A DNA stretch of 64,000 nucleotides from Roseimaritima ulvae (GTDB lineage Bacteria > Planctomycetota > Planctomycetia > Pirellulales > Pirellulaceae). Under the pieces are notes generated by a model. It did not search any database. It was not told the DNA's origin and was given only the letters and a program-made list of their open reading frames with translations. The DNA is taken from positions 6,925,404 through 6,989,403 of the forward strand of contig NZ_CP042914.1 in assembly GCF_008065135.1 (NCBI RefSeq), written 5' to 3'. Both the position numbers and the translations under genes were made by a program. This document shows positions 18,582-26,976 of this stretch, piece after piece. Position 1 is the first letter of the stretch, and the number at the start of each line of letters is the position of its first letter.

Positions 18582-18671
18582 GTGGCACCCCCGGCAGAGA
18601 TTGTGTCGGCACTCCGTGCCTGGCCGGAGCAACAAGCGAGGCAACCAATCTAACGCCGTAACGGATATTTT

Positions 18672-18736
18672 GTAGCCGAACTCGCCTGAGTTTGGATGTT
18701 TTGCCGAATCCACCAAAGTCTGGCGACTTCGGCTAC
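18672..18736. repeat. GTAGCCGAA hairpin repeat overlapping the asd stop
   Basis: An imperfect inverted repeat has arms of about 25 bases: GTAGCCGAACTCGCCTGAG from 18672, and the complementary arm CCAAAGTCTGGCGACTTCGG ending in CTAC at 18736. The right arm contains the TAG stop of asd (18733-18735), so the repeat inserted at, or evolved into, the very end of the gene. It may also act as a 3' stabilising or terminating hairpin, though no T-run follows. Confidence 0.75.
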
Positions 18737-19752
18737 GCCGTGGCGCCGACGTTTTTCATTAGCAGTTCGGCGATTTGCACGGCGTTGGTGGCGGCTCCCT
18801 TTCGCAGGTTGTCGCTGACACACCAGAAGGCGATGCCGTTTTCGCTGCTCAGATCTTTGCGGATCCGGCCCACGAACACATCGTCGTGACCGTCGCAGTC
18901 GCGGGGCATCGGGTACTGTTGGTTATTCAGATCGTCGACCACCGTGACGCCGGGCGCGGCCGCCAGCAGCTCGCGAGCTTCTTCGGCCGACAAAGGCTTT
19001 TCGGTTTCGATCAAAATCGATTCGCTGTGCCCGATCATCACCGGCACTCGCACACAGGTCGGACAGACCTGAATCGAATCGTCGCCAAAGATCTTGCGGG
19101 TCTCGTAGACCATCTTCATTTCTTCGGAAGTGTACCCCTGGTGCTTTTCCGAACCGATCTGGGGAATCAGATTAAACGCGATGTCGTGCTGGAAGGTTTG
19201 CGGCGGACTGGCTTCGGCCGTTCCCAGGGCGGCCTTGGACGTTCGCTGCAGTTCGGCCGGTCCGGCCAAACCCGCACCGCTGGTGGCCTGATAGGTGCTG
19301 ACGACCACGCGACGAATGCCCACCGCGCGGTAGATCGGCGCCATGGCGACGACCATCTGTGTGGTACTGCAGTTGGGACTGGCGATGATGCCCTGGTGAT
19401 TGGACACAGCGTCCGCGTTGACCTCGGGCACGATCAGCGGCACCTTGGGGTCCATCCGCCAATAGCCGCTTTCATCGACGACCACCGCACCGCGTTCGAC
19501 GGCCCACGAAGCGAACTCCGCGGAGACTTCGTCGGGCGTGCTGGCGATCACCAAATCCACCCCATTAAACGCGTCGGGTTCCAGCAGTTCGATGGTCTTG
19601 GTTTCGTTGCCAAACGTTACCGTGGTTCCCGCCGAGCGTTTGGAGGCCAACAGTTTCAGGTTGCGGAAAGGCACCTGACGCTGCAGCAATTGATCCAAAA
19701 CGATTCGTCCGACGGCGCCGCTGGCACCGACCAAAGCCAAGTTTTCGTACAC
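18733..19752 (-). CDS. asd: aspartate-semialdehyde dehydrogenase
   Basis: This 339-residue enzyme makes aspartate-4-semialdehyde from aspartyl phosphate, the branch point to lysine, diaminopimelate, threonine and methionine. Visible are the NADP-binding LALVGASGAVG at the N-terminus, the active-site ASPNCST with nucleophile Cys128, and VRVPVMIGHSESI near the C-terminal substrate region. The start is a GTG at 19752, which gives the usual family N-terminus just ahead of the glycine-rich loop. The gene stands alone, flanked by palindromic repeats on both sides. Confidence 0.95.
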   Translation of the reverse strand: MYENLALVGASGAVGRIVLDQLLQRQVPFRNLKLLASKRSAGTTVTFGNETKTIELLEPDAFNGVDLVIASTPDEVSAEFASWAVERGAVVVDESGYWRMDPKVPLIVPEVNADAVSNHQGIIASPNCSTTQMVVAMAPIYRAVGIRRVVVSTYQATSGAGLAGPAELQRTSKAALGTAEASPPQTFQHDIAFNLIPQIGSEKHQGYTSEEMKMVYETRKIFGDDSIQVCPTCVRVPVMIGHSESILIETEKPLSAEEARELLAAAPGVTVVDDLNNQQYPMPRDCDGHDDVFVGRIRKDLSSENGIAFWCVSDNLRKGAATNAVQIAELLMKNVGATA

Positions 19753-19790
19753 GGGATTCTCGATAAAACGGTTGTGGGGGAGGTTCTGTC

Positions 19791-19922
19791 TTCACCCTCC
19801 CTCGGGGAGGGTCGCGAGAAACGAGCGGGGAGGGTTACGCACCGAGGCACGTAACCGGCTATTGTATGAAAGCCTCGGTCGCCCTCTCCTCGCTAAGGCT
19901 CGACTCTCCCAGAGGGAGAGTA
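19791..19922. repeat. dispersed GAGGG/CCCTC palindromic repeat, copy 2
   Basis: Two related blocks lie between the start of asd and the stop of the SUMF1-domain gene. The first is a hairpin CACCCTCCCTCGGGGAGGGTC with a GCGGGGAGGG tail; the second is CCCTCTCCTCGCTAAGGCTC followed by CTCTCCCAGAGGGAGAG. The second block is nearly identical in its core to copies at 15635-15737 and 52119-52163. Confidence 0.75.
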
Positions 19923-19961
19923 ATAATTCTGTCCAATCTCTGGCGAGATCGGCTACAGATC

Positions 19962-21134
19962 TTACTGTCCGTCTTTCCATTTCTGGATGGCTTCGGGCAG
20001 CTCTTTATCGACTCGTCCATATCCGCCGCGGCCACCGCGGACGCGTGACTGGATAGCGCTGATCTCTTTGGGCGTGATCGATTCCCAGAACTTGGTCTGG
20101 GTTTCTTTATCAACGGGAGTGAAGGACCGCACGATGCGGAAGCCGACGCCACGAGCCGGGTCGGAGGTGAACCACCACGGGCTGCGGGGATAGTTGGGGT
20201 CTTCGTCTTTCCATTCCTCATCGTCCGATCCCATCCGAGCGGCGCTGCGCAGTTCGGGCGGATCCGATTCCCAGCTGCCACCGCGAACCGTACAGGGGTA
20301 GGTTTCGGTGGGCCACTGAGCGGCGGTGATGCCGGTCAGGCCGGCGGGGTCGAGCGCTTTATAACCTTCTTCGGTGTAGGCATCGACGGTCCATTCGGCC
20401 ACGTTGCCGTGCATGTCGTACAGACCGAAGGGGTTGGGTTTCTTCTGTGCGACCGGTTCGGGACCGTCTTCGGCGTTGTCGAAGTACCAGGCGTAATCAT
20501 CCACGTCGTCCGCCGCATCGCCGAAGGAGTAAGCGGTTTCCGTACCACCGCGGCAAGCGTATTCCCACTCCGCTTCGGTCGGCAGGCGATACTGCGTGCC
20601 GGTGATCGCGCTGAGCCATTTGGTGTACTGCTTGGCAGCGTACTGGGTCATCGTGATGGCCGGCTTTTCGGGAGCCTTGCCGTATTCGTAGGTATGCGAG
20701 GGTTCGTACAGATTGGTCGGCGCGGTGATGAAGTCGGCCGGCTTGCTGGGATCCACCGGACGAATGCCCTCGGCTTCGAATTCTTTGAAGGTGTCGTACA
20801 AGTTCATGTACTCGTCGTATTCGGCCCAGGTCGCTTCGGTCTTGGCGACCCAGATCGGAGCGACGTTGATTTTGACCTGCGGGCCTTCGTCTTCTTTGTG
20901 TTCATCTTCCGATTCGGGGCTGCCCATCATGTAGGTGCCACCGGGAATAGGAATCATTTCAAACGTGACATCGCTGCCGGGGATACGTTCGGTGTAGGGC
21001 ACCATAAATCCGCCCTCCACCTCGACAAACGGCCCCTCGGCGGGTTTTTCGGAAACCACACCGGGCTGGTCGGCGTGACAGGGGTTCAAGGCAGCCGCAA
21101 TCAAGCAGCATGTGCAGGCAAGCGTATATCGCAT
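19962..21134 (-). CDS. secreted SUMF1/FGE-like domain protein
   Basis: This 390-residue protein has a signal peptide (MRYTLACTCCLIAAALNPCHA) and a C-type-lectin-like SUMF1 domain: IPGGTYMMGSPESEDE, YRLPTEAEWEYACRGG, GLYDMHGNVAEWTVDAY, TVRGGSWESDPPELRSA and GVGFRIVRSF. True formylglycine-generating enzymes use a C-terminal pair of cysteines near the RGGSW segment; that pair is not present here. It is therefore better called a SUMF1-fold protein than a sulfatase activator. Such secreted proteins are common in planctomycetes. The partner and role are unknown. Confidence 0.82.
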   Translation of the reverse strand: MRYTLACTCCLIAAALNPCHADQPGVVSEKPAEGPFVEVEGGFMVPYTERIPGSDVTFEMIPIPGGTYMMGSPESEDEHKEDEGPQVKINVAPIWVAKTEATWAEYDEYMNLYDTFKEFEAEGIRPVDPSKPADFITAPTNLYEPSHTYEYGKAPEKPAITMTQYAAKQYTKWLSAITGTQYRLPTEAEWEYACRGGTETAYSFGDAADDVDDYAWYFDNAEDGPEPVAQKKPNPFGLYDMHGNVAEWTVDAYTEEGYKALDPAGLTGITAAQWPTETYPCTVRGGSWESDPPELRSAARMGSDDEEWKDEDPNYPRSPWWFTSDPARGVGFRIVRSFTPVDKETQTKFWESITPKEISAIQSRVRGGRGGYGRVDKELPEAIQKWKDGQ

Positions 21135-21290
21135 GGTCTAAACCGGACGGTAATTTGTAAGAAACTCGATAGGCAAAGCTATTATTGCTCAAACCAGCAA
21201 TTGATAAAGGACTGAATAGGCCGTTTTCTTGAAGGGTTTTACAGGATTCACTCGACATCTCCCTCTGGGCATTGGTATCTACACATCTAT

Positions 21291-21427
21291 CTTCACCCTC
21301 CCCCTGGGAGGGTGAAGCGTCAGCGAGGGGAGGGCTTTTCGGCAGGTGAAAATGGCTCTAACCAGCTGCAATTACAGCGAACCCTCCCCGCTCGTCCCCT
21401 CGCGACCCTCCCGGAGGGAGGGTGAAA
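21291..21427. repeat. dispersed GAGGG/CCCTC palindromic repeat, copy 3, entering a coding end
   Basis: A hairpin CTTCACCCTCCCCCTGGGAG/GGTGAAG with CGTCAGCGAGGGGAGGG is followed by a second block CCCTCCCCGCTCG...CGACCCTCCCGGAGGGAGGG. The second block (about 21380-21424) lies inside the last codons of the O-antigen-ligase-like gene, whose stop is at 21372-21374, so its final residues (SPSLREGREGTSGEGSL) are repeat-encoded. Confidence 0.8.
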
Positions 21428-22733
21428 CAAGAGGCCCCAAGGTCCAATTAATTGCCGGGTACAACGTCACGACCAACCACAGGATCGTGGGGGGGCCGGG
21501 AAAAGTGCCCAAGACCGTGTCTTCGAACAATCCAGAGACCAGCAAAAAAGCGGTCACCGAGCGGATCAGCGGATGCGGCGAACGCAGACTGACCAGCAGA
21601 TTGAACAGCACGATGACGGCCATCAATCCACCCGCCAAAATGCCGCCGCTGAGCAGCGGATGCAGGAGCATATTGTGGGTGTGCTGCGAGAAATCGGTCA
21701 GCAGCACCGGGCCGCTGTTCAAACCGTAACCGGTGATCGGTCGCTGGCTGCTGAGCCGCAACGCTTCGCTCCAAATCGCCGTGCGGCCCGTGGCGCTGGT
21801 CAATTCATCCAGATGCCCGGTTTTGGTCCCCGTGGCCACCAACAACCGGCCCAGTACGTCGCTGCCGGTGGTCAGTTCGACGGCCAACCATCCGGTCAGG
21901 CCGATCACCATCGCCGCCAGGCCCATCAGCACGCCCCGCCGGGTGGGCAGGCGGTCGAGAAACAACACCAACAATCCGGCGGCGCCCGCCAAGATCGCCG
22001 TACGGCTAAAGGCCATCGCGGCCGTCGCCAAGCCCAACGCCACGATCAACAACAGCCACCGGCGATGACAATGCCCACGACGTACCAGAGCCAGCGACAG
22101 AATCACCGACAACATCGCCAGGCGGCCCAGACCATTGGGATGCGCCAGTCCAGCCATGCGGCGAAACGCGGTGTCTGGGTTCAGATGTTCCACATACACG
22201 CCCACCGAGGGCACCAGCCAGTACACCAACCAACTGCCCAACAGAAAGGCCACGCAGCCCACCAACACATACCCAGCCAGGCGATCCGCTCCCCAGCAAA
22301 CCAGACATGCCGTCACGAAACACAGGCTGAGCAAAAAATTCAGAGCCGCAAACCGCGACACATTGGCAACTTCGCCGATGGCCACCGCCGAGGTGGCCAT
22401 CAACACAGCGGCCAAGGCCAGCAACAGCAGGCCGGCCGGCGTCGTCAGAATTTGGCCGACGCGGGGCACCGCCAACAGCGACCACACGGCCAGGGCGGCG
22501 ACCAAAGCAGAGATCCCTAACTTGATCATCACATGGCCGGACAACTGGACCTGTTCCAGCCCGCTGCCGCTGACATCGATCAGATTGCAACAGGCCGCCA
22601 ACACCAGGGTTAGGGCCGACAGCGCGGGCAACAGCTGCGTGCGACTCCACACGCTAGGCAGTGACCGCAACCGTCGGTGGGGCAGCGGCGATGACGGGGC
22701 GACGTCGGTGGCGGGGATGTGCAGATCGTTCAC
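21372..22733 (-). CDS. O-antigen ligase-like membrane protein
   Basis: The 453-residue, roughly eleven-helix membrane protein carries Wzy_C features: SATGRTAIWSEALRLSSQRPITGYGLNSGPVLLTD followed by HTHNMLLHPLLSGGILAGG, the typical periplasmic loop and adjoining histidine-rich turn. It may ligate or polymerise a surface glycan, separately from the main locus at the left of the window. The start is uncertain. I use GTG at 22733, 49 bases after the HtrA stop; a TTG at 22817 would overlap HtrA by 35 bases. The C-terminal 17 or so residues come from a palindromic repeat. Confidence 0.72.
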   Translation of the reverse strand: MNDLHIPATDVAPSSPLPHRRLRSLPSVWSRTQLLPALSALTLVLAACCNLIDVSGSGLEQVQLSGHVMIKLGISALVAALAVWSLLAVPRVGQILTTPAGLLLLALAAVLMATSAVAIGEVANVSRFAALNFLLSLCFVTACLVCWGADRLAGYVLVGCVAFLLGSWLVYWLVPSVGVYVEHLNPDTAFRRMAGLAHPNGLGRLAMLSVILSLALVRRGHCHRRWLLLIVALGLATAAMAFSRTAILAGAAGLLVLFLDRLPTRRGVLMGLAAMVIGLTGWLAVELTTGSDVLGRLLVATGTKTGHLDELTSATGRTAIWSEALRLSSQRPITGYGLNSGPVLLTDFSQHTHNMLLHPLLSGGILAGGLMAVIVLFNLLVSLRSPHPLIRSVTAFLLVSGLFEDTVLGTFPGPPTILWLVVTLYPAINWTLGPLVSPSLREGREGTSGEGSL

Positions 22734-22782
22734 ATCTCCACAATACTCGCCACCGCTCGAGTCTTTCAGCGACCGCGGCGGA

Positions 22783-24234
22783 TCAACGCATCGCCAAATC
22801 TTCGGGCCGCGTTCCAATCGCTACAACCAGCGTTTTCAGCACGCCGTCGCGTCGCACCTGCAACTTCACGGCTTCGCCAACCCGAACGTCGCCGACTTTG
22901 CGCATCAGATGTCCCATGTCGGTAAGCACGGTCTGGTCGATCTGGACGATGATGTCGCCCGCCAAGATACCCGCTCGAGCAGCAGGCGAATCCGAATCCG
23001 CTAGCCCCGTGACATACGCCCCACGGACTCGAGCGTTTTCGCCAATGTGCAGTTCGTCGGGCACCTCCGAAAGCGCCACGCCCAGCCAGCCGCGCTCGAC
23101 CCGGCCGGTTTCGCGGAGCCGTTCGTAGACGCGTTTGGCCACGTTGCTGGGAATTGAAAAGCTAACGCCACGGTAGGTATCGCCGACGATGGCCGTATTG
23201 ATACCAATTAATTGACCGCGTGCGTCGACCAGTGGGCCGCCGCTGTTGCCGGGATTGACGGCCACGTCGCTTTGCATGAAATCTTGATACCGTGTGCTGG
23301 CTTTGACCACGCGATGCTTCCCGCTGAGGATGCCAAAGGTGACCGTGCGGTCCAGCCCGAAAGGACTACCCACCGCCCACACCGGCGATCCCACGCGAGT
23401 CTTGTCGCTTTCGCCGAAGGCGATCGGGATCAACCGATCGGCATTGATTTTCAGCACGGCCAAATCCGTCAGCGGATCGACGCCGACCACCGTGGCCGGC
23501 ACCCGTCGCCCGTCGCTCAAACCGACCTGAATACTGGTCCCACCGGCGATCACGTGTTCATTGGTCAGCACGTAGCCTTCGGTGTCGACGATCACGCCGC
23601 TGCCCTGGTCGGCGCTGTCCTCGGGCGCAAAGCCGCCGCGTTCTTGCAGAAAGTTAGCCAGATCGACTTGCTGAGGGGTGAGGTCGCGTTGCACGTCGAT
23701 GTGGACCACGCTGGGGCCGACGCGTTGGGTGACCATTTCATAGGCCTGCGAAATCGAATCGAGGGAAGCGTTTTTCAGCCCCTCACCGCTGGTTTCGTAC
23801 TCCGCTCGCAGTTCGCCTCGATGCCAAGCGTAACGCACCTCTTCAACGACCGTGGGGACCATGAACCGAGCGGCGGCAAACAGCAAAGCGACCGTCAACA
23901 AAAACAATACGCTCTGGCTGAGCGCCCCGCTGGCCTGCGTACGCCGCGGCGAGGTAACCAGGGGTTCACGGGTCTCTTGGGGGGGTGAGCCCAGGCGGGG
24001 CGGCTGGTCGGTGCCCGACAGGGGCTCCAACAATACGAACTGCCCCGACTCGTCGCTGGGACCTCCGATCGCGGTACTCGGATTTTGGGACTCGTTGCGG
24101 GGACCGTCAGACGGATCGTGGGGGCTCAGCGGTTCAGCAGAAAATTCGTCATGCGGGATCATTAGCTTTGCCACACCAGAGGGGGAATCGCTTGAGTCGG
24201 ACGCGGTCGACGGCGCGCGTGAACGAGGCCTCAT
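22783..24234 (-). CDS. membrane-anchored HtrA/DegP-type serine protease with PDZ domain
   Basis: This 483-residue protease has a long acidic, proline-rich cytoplasmic N-terminus, one transmembrane helix (residues about 108-127) and a periplasmic trypsin-like domain. The catalytic triad is His227 (LTNEHVIAGG), Asp257 (DPLTDLAVLKI) and Ser331 (AVNPGNSGGPL). A single PDZ domain follows (RGWLGVALSEV...AGILAGDIIVQIDQ). It would degrade or refold damaged envelope proteins. The ATG at 24234 gives the long N-terminus; an ATG at 24162 (MIPHDEF) would shorten it by 24 residues and cannot be excluded. Confidence 0.9.
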   Translation of the reverse strand: MRPRSRAPSTASDSSDSPSGVAKLMIPHDEFSAEPLSPHDPSDGPRNESQNPSTAIGGPSDESGQFVLLEPLSGTDQPPRLGSPPQETREPLVTSPRRTQASGALSQSVLFLLTVALLFAAARFMVPTVVEEVRYAWHRGELRAEYETSGEGLKNASLDSISQAYEMVTQRVGPSVVHIDVQRDLTPQQVDLANFLQERGGFAPEDSADQGSGVIVDTEGYVLTNEHVIAGGTSIQVGLSDGRRVPATVVGVDPLTDLAVLKINADRLIPIAFGESDKTRVGSPVWAVGSPFGLDRTVTFGILSGKHRVVKASTRYQDFMQSDVAVNPGNSGGPLVDARGQLIGINTAIVGDTYRGVSFSIPSNVAKRVYERLRETGRVERGWLGVALSEVPDELHIGENARVRGAYVTGLADSDSPAARAGILAGDIIVQIDQTVLTDMGHLMRKVGDVRVGEAVKLQVRRDGVLKTLVVAIGTRPEDLAMR

Positions 24235-24451
24235 TGTACGACATGAACAAGGATTTGGAAAAAAAACGGGGCGACTTTCCTGGCGAACCGCCCTGCCCTG
24301 CCCCTACAATCCGACGGAATAGTGGGTCGCGATGCTCCCTTCCCGGCATTTTCCGACTATCTTTTCCTATGGCGGACTCTCTGTTGTATGGTCCGCCCGG
24401 CACGCCTTTGCGGGCGGCCGGAATCAATTAAATCCCGAGCCTGCCGACGCC

Positions 24452-26734
24452 ATGTCCGACAAACTCCGCCAAACGATCTATCAAGCCCTCACCGACATCT
24501 GCTTGATCGACCCCCATACGCACATCAATCCCCACTCGCCGGCATCCAACACGCTGGCGGACCTGTTGGGTTATCACTACTACACCGAATTGGCCCATTC
24601 ATCGGGGATGCCGCGTGAGCAGATCGAAGAACCCGGCCTGTCGCCGCGGGACAAGGTCGGCCGCCTGGTAGCCGGCTTGGGACCGCTGGAAAACACGATC
24701 CAGTACAGCTGGCTGATCGATATCTGCCGTCGCTTCTTCGGCTTTGAAGGCGCGCGGCTGACGGTCGACAACTGGGAAGCGGTTTACGATGCGGCCGAAC
24801 AGAAGATGCAGTTCGCCGAATGGCCTGACACCGTGTTGCAGCAGAGCAACGTCGAAGCGGTGTTTCTGACCAACGATTTTGATGACGACTTGGCAGGTTT
24901 TGACAGCGGCAAATACATCCCCTGCCTGCGGACCGACGACCTGGTGTTTCATTTGGACAAACGCGAAGTCCGCGACCGGCTGACCGCCTGCAGTGGCATC
25001 GAGGTCACGGACCTGAGCAGCTTGCGGGCCGCGTTGGAACAACGCTTTGAGCACTTTGTCGGTCGCGGCGCCCGAGCCTGCGCGATCTCGCTGCCCCCCG
25101 GCTTTACGCCTCACCCGGTGGCGGACGGACGCGCCGCCACGGCGCTCGACGCCGTGCTGCAAGACGGCATGTCGGCCCACGACGCCCAACGCGATGCCCT
25201 CGCTCGACGCGTGTTCTGGACGCTGGCCGAATTGTGTGACCACCACGGCCTGCCGTTCGACCTGATGATCGGCGTCAACCGCGGCGTGTACCCCAGCGGC
25301 GTGTTCCAAGGCCAAGACCTGTACGACAGCCGCGTCTCGCTGATCCAGTACCAACAACTGTTTAATGCCTTTCCCCAGGTCAAATTCCCGATCTCGGTGC
25401 TGGCCAGCGTGACCAACCAAGAACTGGTCAGTTACGCATGGATCTTTCCCAATGTGATCACCAACGGCCACTGGTGGTACAGCAACACGCCCAGCTTTAT
25501 CGAACGCGATGCCGCCGCTCGCCTGGAAGCCGTCCCCCAAACCAAACAGATCGGCTACTACAGCGACGCCTACAAATTGGAATTCGTGGCGCCGAAGTTC
25601 GACATGTATCGCCGCATCTTGGCCAAAGTTCTCTCGGAATCGTTCGTCATCGATCGCGGCTGGTCGGAAGAAGACGCCATCGAACTGGGACGCAAGGTGC
25701 TTCGCGGCAACGTCGAATCGATCTTCCCCGAACGCACCCCCGCGGCCACCGACACGCTCGAAACCATCGACGATGATGCTTTGAATGTCGAAGACGAAGC
25801 AGCGGACGCTCCGGACAGCGGCGCCGCCGATGCCGGTCCCGCGGGGCTCGCCGCCGCCGCCGTGTTGGCCCCAGCCTTGGGCGACGTCTCCGGCGTGTTT
25901 ATGGAACAAGCCCCCGCGGCCGAGGAACCTTCCACGGAGGAAATTTCCAACGAGGAAACTCCGCTTGCCGAAGAATCACCGGCCGCCGAAGAATCACCGG
26001 CCGCCGAAGAAACTCCGCTCGCCGAGGAAACTCCACTCGCCGAGGAAACTCCACTCGCTGAAGAAACCCCGCTCGCTGAAGAATCGCCTGCTGCTGAAGC
26101 ATCGCCGGCTGAAGAACCGCTCGCCGACGAACCGCAGATCGTGTTTGACGAGCAACTGGAGCTTGCCGATGAACAGGACGATGCCGGGCTATGGGGCGGC
26201 AGCGAGCCGCCGGCCGAGACCGACGAGGAGGCGGAAGGATTTCCTACCGCCGAATTAGATGACCTGCCCACCGTGGTCGAAGAACCGGCCGCATCGCAAC
26301 CCGAGTCGCAGCCGCTGTTCGATGCCGATTTGGAAGCCAATGACGAACAAGACGACGCCGCGTTGTGGGGACTAACCGGCGAGGCCAAAGGCGACGACCA
26401 GGACGACTCGCTGACGCTGATGGAAGACCTACCGACCATCGCCGAAGAACCGGCGGCGGCTTCACCCTCCATCGAAACGCCTGCCGAAGAGCCGGCGGTG
26501 GCTTTTGACCAAGAGCTGGAAGACGCCGACGAACAGGACGACGCCTTGCTGTGGTCGGACGACGATGCCGGGGAACTGACGCTGGAACCGCCACCGGCCG
26601 ATCCGCCCGAAACGCCCTTGCCGACGCTGGAAGAGTACCAACCTTTAAGCGATTCGGGGACGTCGCTATTGGACGGCCCGGAAGAGAGTGGTATGGCAGA
26701 CGGCGAGGAGTCGTCAGAGCGTAAGGATGATTAA
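24452..26734 (+). CDS. uronate isomerase-like amidohydrolase with long acidic repeat tail
   Basis: The 760-residue protein has two parts. Residues 1-430 form an amidohydrolase-superfamily barrel of uronate isomerase (UxaC) type, with the metal-binding [10 protein letters not shown] (His22, His24), [10 protein letters not shown], and [20 protein letters not shown]. Residues 431-760 are low-complexity and very acidic, with [12 protein letters not shown] repeats (about 25959-26100). Three copies of a DEQDDAxLW motif follow (26168-26194, 26342-26368, 26528-26554), each preceded by FDxxLE. Uronate isomerases normally end after about 470 residues, so the tail is an addition. The ATG at 24452 matches the family N-terminus; an in-frame ATG exists at 24332. 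The enzyme assignment is fairly secure; the tail's role is unknown. Confidence 0.75.
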   Translation: MSDKLRQTIYQALTDICLIDPHTHINPHSPASNTLADLLGYHYYTELAHSSGMPREQIEEPGLSPRDKVGRLVAGLGPLENTIQYSWLIDICRRFFGFEGARLTVDNWEAVYDAAEQKMQFAEWPDTVLQQSNVEAVFLTNDFDDDLAGFDSGKYIPCLRTDDLVFHLDKREVRDRLTACSGIEVTDLSSLRAALEQRFEHFVGRGARACAISLPPGFTPHPVADGRAATALDAVLQDGMSAHDAQRDALARRVFWTLAELCDHHGLPFDLMIGVNRGVYPSGVFQGQDLYDSRVSLIQYQQLFNAFPQVKFPISVLASVTNQELVSYAWIFPNVITNGHWWYSNTPSFIERDAAARLEAVPQTKQIGYYSDAYKLEFVAPKFDMYRRILAKVLSESFVIDRGWSEEDAIELGRKVLRGNVESIFPERTPAATDTLETIDDDALNVEDEAADAPDSGAADAGPAGLAAAAVLAPALGDVSGVFMEQAPAAEEPSTEEISNEETPLAEESPAAEESPAAEETPLAEETPLAEETPLAEETPLAEESPAAEASPAEEPLADEPQIVFDEQLELADEQDDAGLWGGSEPPAETDEEAEGFPTAELDDLPTVVEEPAASQPESQPLFDADLEANDEQDDAALWGLTGEAKGDDQDDSLTLMEDLPTIAEEPAAASPSIETPAEEPAVAFDQELEDADEQDDALLWSDDDAGELTLEPPPADPPETPLPTLEEYQPLSDSGTSLLDGPEESGMADGEESSERKDD

Positions 26735-26744
26735 GGGGTAAGAG

Positions 26745-26918
26745 GGCAAGGAGGCAAGGAGACAAGGAGACAAGGAGACAAGGAGACAAGGGGGCAAGGA
26801 GGCAAGGAGACAAGGGGGCAAGGGGACCTCCGGCGACTTTGTCCTGTCTCCCTGTCTCCCTGTCTCCCTGTCTCCCTGTCTCCCTGTCTCCCTGTCTCCC
26901 TGTCTCCCTGTCTCCCTG
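26745..26918. repeat. paired complementary 8-bp tandem arrays
   Basis: Ten consecutive 8-mers of type GRCAAGGR (26745-26824, GACAAGGA being the commonest) are followed by a 22-base spacer and nine perfect TCTCCCTG units (26847-26918). The arms read as AAGGAGAC and AGGGAGAC on the same strand sense, so they are complementary at seven of every eight positions and could fold into a hairpin with stems of about 70-80 bp. They lie between the uronate-isomerase-like gene and rnr. Confidence 0.9.
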
Positions 26919-26976
26919 CCCTGCCCTGCCCCTCCTCACAGCTATTCCGCTGCGGTAAATCGGCTATCATCGGGCC

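Noticed and set aside
18775-19854. A 359-codon frame antisense to asd
   Set aside because: Asd is unmistakable on the other strand; the antisense product has no similarity I recognise.
19962-21134. True formylglycine-generating enzyme (sulfatase activator)
   Set aside because: The conserved C-terminal cysteine pair of that enzyme is missing and no sulfatase gene lies nearby; only the fold can be claimed.
21573-22520. A 315-codon plus-strand frame opposite the O-antigen-ligase-like gene
   Set aside because: The translation is dominated by Gln, His and Arg, as expected from the reverse of a membrane-protein gene; no start signal.
24599-25909. A 436-codon frame antisense to the uronate-isomerase-like gene
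   Set aside because: It mirrors the codon periodicity of the real gene; its translation is rich in Gly/Val/His/Gln without any recognisable motif.
26745-26918. Possible CRISPR array
   Set aside because: The repeats are contiguous 8-mers without spacers and no cas gene is present in the window.
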